DNA of 64,000 bases from positions 992,001-1,056,000 of the forward strand of contig JAALGY010000016.1 of the NCBI GenBank assembly GCA_032358165.1, written 5' to 3'. Every line of letters starts with the position of its first letter. The stretch's first letter is position 1. Of the stretch, positions 56,701-64,000 are shown in pieces. Source of the DNA: Diplosphaera chodatii (lineage: Eukaryota > Chlorophyta > Trebouxiophyceae > Prasiolales > Stichococcaceae). Below the pieces are notes generated by a model, which saw only the letters and a list, made by a program, of their open reading frames with translations, made no database searches and had not been told where the DNA came from. Made by a program: the position numbers and the translations under genes.

Positions 56701-58157
56701 TGCCATGCATGCACACTGGCTAAATATCAGCAGGGTTCAGCCACATCTGAGATTTTGATGGTAGTCAGCAGGGCTGATTTTCAGCACGATCAATACTCGA
56801 GTCATGCCCATTCTCACCTGGCTTCTGGGCTTTGGCAGCAGCAGCTGGCGCGCTGCCTCAAATGCTGCTGAGGAGGCATCGTGCATCGTGACTTTCAGGC
56901 TGTTCAGCGCCGCGCGTGCCTGCCCTGTAGCAACTGCCCCCGCTGCTGCGCCGCCGCCGTTGCTGAAGCCGTCGCCGCTGCTGCCGTCGCCGCCGCTGCT
57001 GCTGCCGGCGCTGCCGCTGGTGCTGCTTACACCAGGCCGCGATGCCAGGCACACCGCCTGCACACCGGCTGCCGCCCGCAAGCTGGCGCTGGCGTCTGCA
57101 CGCTGCTCATCGACGGCGTGCCTCAGGAGGATAGCCGCCAGATGCGTGCAGTTCAGGTCCGGTATGCTCAGCGGGGCTGGCAGGCTCGCAGCGTACGAGG
57201 CCGCCTGCATGCATGCAGGTATAACGTTGGGCCTTCCTGAGACCACTGGACTTCACCACGACGATGCCGAGGCCCAAGTCGCTCGTGGCAGTCGGCTGCA
57301 TGCAGGCTACTGCAGTGTGGCACAAGGCAGGCTACATGCATGCACATGTCACCGGGTGGCATCCACATCATCTGCTGCTGCTAAACACATCAGGCATTCC
57401 TTCTTCGTGAAGCCCTAGTTCGGGAGACATTCAGCATTGGTCATCATTGAAACGGGCCGACCTGAACAGCGCCTGGGCAGAAGGCATCGAACAGCTCTGC
57501 ATTTTGGTCCTCCAGCTGCTGCCGCGAAGATGTAGCATGCTCCCGAAGCGCTGCAGAAGCCAGCACCGCAATCGCGCCCCGCCGCTCCTGTGTCAGCCTT
57601 GCCGCAAAGCCCTCGTGCCGCATCGCAGCGAAGAACACACGGCTGTGCACGCTGACCATGACAGCAGCCATGACCCTGACATCTGTCGAGCTGTCATCTG
57701 AAGCTGTGCTGCTTTCGCCGTCCAGCAGCGCAGCGAAGGCTGCACACGCTGCTGCGGCTGTGTCTGGGCCGTACTGAGCTGGGTTGCACAGGTACAACAG
57801 CAGCTGCAGGCTTGCCACAAGCTCGGTGTCTGCATTGGACACCATGTCGCACTCTCGCCGCAGGATGAAGTCGACCCGGCTGCCTATCCACGACCGCCTG
57901 CATGCAAGCAAAGGCACCGTCTCAGTCTAGTTCTTCAGCTGTTGGCATGCTATGGCATGCTTACAAACGAGATGTCATGTGTGCTTATGTGGCATGCATG
58001 CCGCGACTTGCCTCTCGAGGCCGTTCATGCACATCCTCAATACAACCTCGTAGGGAGGCTGCTTGGAGCACTGCAGCCTGCCCTGCAGGTGCGCCTGCAG
58101 CTGCTGCGCGTCAAGCAGTCTGCTGACCTGCCGCATCATGTATTGCGATTGATCCAT
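53145..58157 (-). CDS. tandem family protein, copy D (type II, unknown function)
   Basis: Ten exons: 58012-58157, 57462-57897, 56818-57204, 55948-56577, 55594-55728, 55137-55259, 54379-54969, 53953-54099, 53577-53732 and 53145-53288 (964 aa, in frame). Landmarks include SRLLDAQQLQAHLQGRLQCS (exon 1), NPAQYGPDTAAAACAAFAAL (2), LCRWTVEPRQGSS (4), QLVDDMAAQLAASALQLLGG (5), LDGSGALAALCRALQLPP (6), AAAGRLMATAVAGLAGL (7) and a final EEEAAAAAAGG plus KAAKRARQKAAKAA. Exons 3, 4 and 7 carry long Gly/Ser/Ala linkers, typical of this family. Introns 1 (gcaagt), 5 (gcgagt) and 9 (gcgggt) use GC donors. Its 3' end is nearly identical to copy E. Confidence 0.87.
55411..55483. repeat. ACTGACTGAGCAA-type simple repeat
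   Basis: Irregular tandem copies of ACTGAGCAA and ACTGACTGAGCAA fill part of intron 5 of copy D. Confidence 0.75.
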
Positions 58158-59003
58158 TACTCACACGTTGCAGGCGACCAAGATGGTCACGTAGCAGCAT
58201 CTAGCGCTTTGTATTGATTCGCTGTCTGCCTGCGCTTGCTGGAGATTCCTCGTAGTCTTGAGTTCGTCACGTGACAATTGGAGATGGCGATCATGCTTGC
58301 ACCATGCGGTGCACTGTGTCGTTGCACGGTGGCCTTGCACAACCCTGCCAGCAGGTAGTGGCGGTCTTGCATGACACTGACAAACAGGTGACAGAACAGA
58401 GTGTTGCATCCATGCATGAATGCCATACGGCAGGGTCCTGGTCACGTGCAATGTGAGCAGTGGTTTAACTCCGACGAGGGTTCGACGAGGGTTCACATGC
58501 GTAAGAGTACTGCAACAGTGTGATCCACTTGCTAAAACGTGCTGCCTCGTGGGCGGCGACGACTGACTTTTGTGAGAGTGGGGTCATGCACAAGTAAGCT
58601 GTTGGCAATCCAATATGTGTGCGCCTTACTGCACCGTTAATGCCAGTCACTCCTGGTCTCCTCCATACACTCACTACTCTCCCTATTTGAATGATACAGG
58701 AGCTGTACGACCAGACCATCAGCATGTGATGAACCTCTAGACGCAGACGCCATGCACATGGTACAGAGACATGCTGATGCAGCAGAAATCAACCTCGCAC
58801 ATACACTTGCGACACTGATACGATACACACTGATGAGCTCGGAATCGGCTGAAAGGAGCAAGATGGCTGCAGCTGCACGAAATACAGCTGCATGGGCCGC
58901 CCAGGCCATGCTGTCACTACCCACCTACTACACTACCTACTGCTAGCACACTGCCAAGAACCACTGGCAGCATGGCCACTGGCAGCGGCGTCAAGAATGC
59001 GCC
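58158..59003. other. spacer between copies D and E
   Basis: Upstream flank of copy D and 3' flank of copy E. The part from 58781 belongs to the block shared with copy D's 3' flank. No gene is recognised. Confidence 0.55.
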
Positions 59004-59617
59004 CTACATGAGAGCTCCCCCACTGCTGGTTGATGCGGCGGCCTTGGCAGCCTTCTGCCGGGCACGCTTCGCCGCCTTGCCGCTGCCCGGCGGCTGCTTC
59101 GTCGTTGATCTGCTGTGACCAGGCCCGCCGGCAGCGGCTGCTGCAGCTTCCTCCTCCTGAGAAGGTGACCAAGATGCAAGTCAGCATAGCATATCCACCG
59201 ATGCTGGTTTGACTGCGCACGGGTACAAGTAAAGCCCAAGCTGCTACACCGCAGCACAGGCGTGTTGCTGGAACTCCATGTCGGGTACTACTGCAAACCC
59301 CATGTGAGCTTTGCAATACCCATGCGGAACCATCATATGCTGCTCATGTGCACCCAATGCAGGTTGACTCAAGCAGGTGGCTGAGCATGCTGCCACACAG
59401 TAAGTGTTGCTTTGTGCAATGCGGCCTCTGCAGCGTGAACCCGCCTGCAGCAGGGCTGCTGCCGCCGTGTCGGCAGCAGCGGCGGCGGCGGCGGCCGATG
59501 CTCTGCTGGGCCCCGCAGCTGGTGCTGCTGCCTGGAGTGCGGGCAAGTCAGCGGCGCAGGTGGCCACACGGCTGAGAGTCCCCTGCAGCGCCGCGTCCAC
59601 CTGCAGGCGTGACAGCG
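58781..59617 (-). repeat. near-identical 3' block of copy E (partner 52911-53749)
   Basis: Counterpart of the copy D block. Exon 10, intron 9 (288 bp, same length) and exon 9 differ from copy D at only scattered positions. Introns 1-8 do not align obviously. Confidence 0.8.
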
Positions 59618-62600
59618 TTTGGCACCTTGAGATTCAACGAACACAGCGCCTGTAGGATCGATCAGGCGGTGCATTGCCTGTCAGCTCAGCTTGAGGTGTC
59701 CACCATGGCTGTGGTGAGATGCGGCCGCAGCACACCATTTGCACTTGACACTACCAAAGTACATCGACACCGTCAGCTATTCATGAGGCACCTGCTGAAA
59801 CATGGGTTCCACGCGACGGCGGGCTGCATGTCCGAGCATCCCCCATGCCTCCTCACGGCTGCCCGCCCACATCGCCGAGTATACTGAAGAGCTGCTGCTG
59901 TCCGCAACTGCCACACCCGCCATGACGGCGCAGCCGCTCTGCAGAAGGTGCAAGTGTGTGTGTTGCTTGCTGGGCATCTGTGTTTAAGCTACTAACCTAC
60001 TAACCCAGAAGCCATGCTGTATAGGTGGTGGAATACAACAGCATCTCCCTGATCAGGAACCAGGATGGGGAGGATGTTCTCGCTGCTACACATTGTCTGG
60101 ACTACAGACGATCCATCAGGCTTTTCAGGCAGAGGGGATACGCTTTGAAGGGAGCACAGATTGCACTACATGTTGACTCAATGCCAAAGAAAGGAGATTG
60201 CCTTTGCTTCGACAAGTGTGAGCAGGGGTGCTACCTCGATGACATCTGTGGCGGACTCCGGCATGACCCCAGCAAGTGAGCACGCAAGCATCGCGAGCTC
60301 AGCGCCATTCCGCAGCAGCCGCGCCACCTCCTGCTCGCACGTGGCACCTGGGAGGCAGCCCTCTGCGGGGTCCGAGGCGGGGGAGCTCTGCTGCACAGAC
60401 TCCGCCGCCAAGGCCGCCACCGCCGACGTCAGGCTGGCAAGGCCGGCAACGGCTGTTGCCATCAGCCGGCCGGCCGCTGACATCACCGCCCGACACTCGG
60501 CAGCGGCTACCCTGCTCTCTCTGCTCTTGCCGCTTCCCTTGCTGCTTCCTGCTGCGCCCGCCACGGCCCTGGCTGCCTTTTGCTTTGCCATGTCCGCCTC
60601 CATCGCACCTTCCAAGTCACGCTGCGCCTGGGACCCGAGCACCAGACAGCAGTGCAGCAGCCGCGCCAGAATTGCTGCCGCGGCCGGCGCTGCCGAGGGT
60701 GCTGCTTCTTTGGTGCCTGACAGTGCTGTCCTGCTGCAATTGGGCCGGGTGGGTTTGGTGGGCGCTGGCGGCTGGCAGATTGCCAGCTCACCAACTGCCA
60801 CCGCTGCTGCCAGCGCCTGAATCGCCTGCCCACAGCCATACGACAGCCCCTGCAATGACATCCACGCTTGGCTTGCAATGGATCGAATCGTGCAGAAAGG
60901 CCCAGCGCATGTGGTGGTGTTTCTGCAGCCATGTTTGGGCCAATCAGCACCCTAGCTGCAGAAGCTATCGTCAGCTGGACGCCACGACTTGGCTGCACCT
61001 CAGCTGTACCACTGCTGCGTTTTTTGGAAAAGGAACTCACGCCGCATGCCTGCTGCTGGTGCCGCTGTCTGGCTGCTTCTGTGGGGCCTGCCGCCGGTGC
61101 GGTCGTCAGCCGAGGCGGCAGCCGCAGCACCCTGCACAGCGCTGCGAGCGCTCCGGAGCCATCCAGCACCTGTGCAGCCGACAGGAGATGCTGACAGGTG
61201 GCTCACGCTGTAACCTGGCTTCTGCAGATGCTGCCCTGTTGGTTGACACAGGCTGGCCTCATTCATGTACAGGTACCCATGGAAGGGGCAGTGCAGACCA
61301 TGCGCCACCCCTACCATTCACCATTGAATCAAAGAATATTGTGCAGATTGCCCAAACCCTAGATGCCTACCTGCAGTGCCTCGTCTGCTGCGGCTTTGCC
61401 GGCGCAGGCGCCGCCGAGCAGTTGCAGCGCCGATGCCGACAGCAGCGCCGCCATGTCGTCCACCAGCTGCGCGATGCTCTGCACGACGCCTGCAGCTGTT
61501 GCATCCTGCGTCCGCATCACACCGCAGCTAGCAGCATGAGACGCATCGTTCTAGACTGTTCATTCCATACCTTCCTGGGACCGATACTGGCGGTGCTGCT
61601 CCTGAACGAACTGGCTGCAGAAACAGCAGGCACAAGGCTTCTGTACATGTGATGCCATAGGCCAGCTGGCATTCGCAGCTGAGCTTCTGAGGGCACTTTA
61701 TGAGCTGGCTTCAAAAAGACGCACCTGCAGCAGGAGCGCAAGTGGCCCGCGTCCCTCGCCACGCCAGCTGGCGACGGCCGCCAGCACCGCGGCGGGCGCG
61801 GCCACCCTCGTCTGCAGCAGCTGCGCCCCCTGCGGCGAGCGCAGGCGTGCCACACAGATCGGCCCGCAGCTGCTGCCGGGGCCGAGGCCGTCGCACAGGC
61901 AGCGCAGCATGTGGGCCGCCGCCGCCAGCGGCAGCGCAGCCTTCATCGAGCCCTTCGCCACTGCGGCGGCTGCCAGCACTTTTGCCAGCCTCGAGGCCAG
62001 CCGCTGCACCTGCTGCTGGCCGGCGGCAGCCACGGCGGCGGCACACAAGCAGGGCTCGCTACTGACGCCGCTGCCGACGCTGCCAGTCGCCTGCATCAGC
62101 AGCCCGAACAGGGCGGTTTCCAGCCGGTCAGCACGCTGCTTCCCGCTGCCCAGCCGTGGCTCAGTCGTCCAGCGGCACAGCTGCAGGATCGCCGCAAGCG
62201 CAAATTCCGCAGCCCGCCGCCGCTCTGCAGCGGATGCCTGCTCAGATGTACAACATGACGGATGGCACTGCTGCTTTGCAAGTATCCAAAGCACGATGTT
62301 TACTCTTGCACCGAATGGTTGACAGGCTTACGTTTACATGCACCACACCTATGCTTCCTGCACTGCTATGCATGCAGATTGTCACGTGCTCAGCAAAGTC
62401 CAGCCAGCTGTGGGCTACCTTTGGTGGTCAGCATTGGCCATTTCAGCACATTGCCTACTCGCCCAGTCCCACCTGGCTTTTGGGCTTCTGCAGCAGCAGC
62501 TGGCGCGCTGCCTCACACGCCGCTGAGGAGGCATTGAGCATCGTGACCTTGACGCTTTGCAGCCACTCATTCTCCTGCCCTGTAGCAGCCGGCACCGCTG

Positions 62601-63777
62601 CACTGCCGCCGCCACTGCCGCCGCCGCCGCCGCTGAGCCAAGGCCGTGACGCCAGGCACACCGCCTGCAGACCAGCTGCCGCCTGCAAGCTGGTGCTGGC
62701 ATCTGCGCTCCGCTTGCCTGTGGCGTGCTTCAGGAGTATAGCCGCCATATTGGCGCAGTTCAGGTCCGGGATGCTGAGCGGAGTAGGCAGGCTCGCAGCA
62801 TAGGAGGCCGCCTGTATGCGAACCATACATCGGGGTAGGTGCTTCTCAGACGTCTGGACCTGACTGTGACAATGTACGGCCAGGTGTGTCATGGTTTGCA
62901 TGTTGGCACATGGCAGCCGACATGCATGCACATGTCGATCCTGGTGCACTGACTGCTGCTGCCATGCACACCACGCATCCCGTCAGTCCAGTGTAACTGA
63001 GTCATATCACATACATATGTAGCATTGCAGTTGATGGCATCAGAAACGAGAGCTGACCTGAACGGCGCCTGGGAGAAAAGCATCGACCAGCTCTGCATTG
63101 TAATCCTCCAGCTCTTGCTGCGGCTGTTGCCAAAACGTGGCATGCTCTCGAAACACCGCAGCAGCCAGCACAGCAATTGCGCCATGCCGCTCCTGCGCAA
63201 GCCTTGCCGCAAAGCCCTCGTGCTGCATTGCGGCAAACAGCAGATGGCTGTGCACGTTGACCATTGCAGCAGCCGTGATCCTGACAGCGTCCGAGCTGTG
63301 GTCGGGAGCTGCGCGGGTTTCGCCGTCCAGCAGCGCAGCGTAGGCTGCACACGCTGCTGCGGCTGTGTCTGGGCCGTACTGAGCTGGGTTGCACAGGTGC
63401 AACAGCAGCTGAAGGCCGGCCACCAGATTTGTATCTGAGTTGGAAGTCATGCTGCAGTCTCGCAGCAGGTGGAAGTCAGCCCGAGCTCCCAACAACGACC
63501 GCCTGCATACAGGAACGGTATCGCAAGTAATGATATCGTCAGCTCGTGTCATGCTGTGGCAGCTCCAGGAGGAAGTCAGTTGTATGGTGCTGTATATCAC
63601 TACATGGCATGCATGCTGCGCAACTTACCTCTTGAGGCCGTCGATGCACAGTTCCGACATGAGCTCGTAAGGCTGCTGCCTCTTGCAGCACTGCAGCTTG
63701 TGCTGCAGCTGCGCCTGCAGCTGCGGCGCCTCGAGCAGCCTGCTGATGTCCTGCATGATTTCTTGCGCCTGATCCAT
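59004..63777 (-). CDS. tandem family protein, copy E (type II, unknown function)
   Basis: Ten exons: 63629-63777, 63058-63502, 62473-62811, 61725-62237, 61371-61505, 61041-61169, 60235-60849, 59792-59938, 59445-59600 and 59004-59156 (926 aa, in frame). Landmarks: SRLLEAPQLQAQLQHKLQCC (exon 1), NPAQYGPDTAAAACAAYAAL (2), LCRWTTEPRLGSG (4), QLVDDMAALLSASALQLLGG (5), the ARM-like LDGSGALAALCRVLRLPP (6), AAGRLMATAVAGLASL (7), VYSAMWAGSREEAWGMLGHA (8), and a last exon EEEAAAAAAGG with KAAKRARQKAAKAA at ~903-916. No U-box follows the basic motif, unlike the type I genes. Introns 1 (gtaagt) and 5 (gtaggc) have GT donors; intron 9 (gcgggt) has GC. No catalytic motif is seen. Confidence 0.87.
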
Positions 63778-64000
63778 TGCTTACGTCAAGCAGTCGGACG
63801 GAAATGGTCACGTAGCAAACTGAGACTACAATATCTCAGGACATTGTCTCACTACAACTTGCTGGACAGACTGCTCGAATGCACGACTCTTCATCTCTGA
63901 CCATGGAGGTGGCGATCACTCTTGCGTGCAATACGCCGCCAGTACGTGTACTGTGTCGTTGGCACGGTCGCTGTGCACTGGATTGTCAGCAAACAATGGC
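63778..64000. other. upstream flank of copy E, to window end
   Basis: Probable promoter and 5' leader of copy E. No motif can be assigned, and the window ends before any sixth copy could be seen. Confidence 0.5.

Larger units (their letters stand above)
35504..63777 (-). repeat. five-copy head-to-tail gene array (copies A-E)
   Basis: Five paralogous ten-exon genes on the minus strand have start codons at 40421, 46258, 52078, 58157 and 63777, spaced 5.8, 5.8, 6.1 and 5.6 kb. Exon order, exon phases and most exon lengths are shared. For example, exon 2 is 424-445 nt, exon 5 is 135 or 141 nt and exon 8 is 147 or 150 nt. Introns and intergenic spacers have mostly diverged, except for the D/E 3' block and a C/E intron piece. 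Unequal crossing-over is the likely origin. Confidence 0.9.

Overview
This window looks like a GC-rich nuclear segment of a green alga (Chlorophyta, trebouxiophyte-like or a close relative). Every gene is split by many short introns whose 3' ends are mostly CTGCAG. TGTAA poly(A)-like signals lie downstream of some stops. Two of the recognisable proteins are plant types: a plant flotillin and a WAT1-like EamA transporter. No rRNA, tRNA, CRISPR array or bacterial operon is visible. All exon models were built by hand from splice consensus, reading frame and paralogue comparison. In every model the exon lengths sum to a whole number of codons, except where a break is described.

Layout. (1) Positions 1-14.6 kb hold three paralogous ARM-like proteins with a C-terminal U-box (type I): one 5'-truncated on the + strand, then two on the - strand. 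The first and second converge tail to tail. The third has a 4-base insertion inside its U-box. (2) Positions 15.6-20.5 kb hold a 17-exon flotillin (-). (3) Positions 21.5-22.5 kb hold a small, separate U-box gene (-). (4) Positions 23.0-25.9 kb hold an EamA/DMT transporter with an 18-nt micro-exon (-). (5) Positions 26.7-29.2 kb hold a signal-peptide-bearing metallo-beta-lactamase-fold (RNase Z-like) hydrolase (-), divergent from a second EamA/WAT1-like transporter at 30.1-35.0 kb (+). (6) Positions 35.5-63.8 kb hold a head-to-tail array of five paralogues (copies A-E, all -, start codons 5.6-6.1 kb apart). These are an unrecognised ten-exon alanine-rich protein family of 926-964 aa (type II) without a U-box.

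Main observation. Type I and type II genes appear related. Both carry an ARM-like exon and an Ala-rich penultimate exon. Both then have a phase-0 intron followed by an acidic start and a K-A-A-K-R-A-R-x-K-A-A-K-like basic motif. In type I a U-box follows the motif; in type II the protein stops. The window therefore holds eight members of what looks like one expanded family, in forms with and without a ubiquitin-ligase domain. Several of its introns use GC instead of GT donors, and the same intron switches between GC and GT among tandem copies. Copy B has two in-frame TGA codons and type I gene 3 has a frameshift, so the family shows birth-and-death evolution. Near-identical 3' blocks in copies D and E and a near-identical intron piece in C and E point to recent duplication or gene conversion.

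A second theme is tandem partial-exon duplication. In four introns, in three unrelated genes, a copy of an acceptor site plus the start of an exon sits about 105-150 bp upstream of the real exon.
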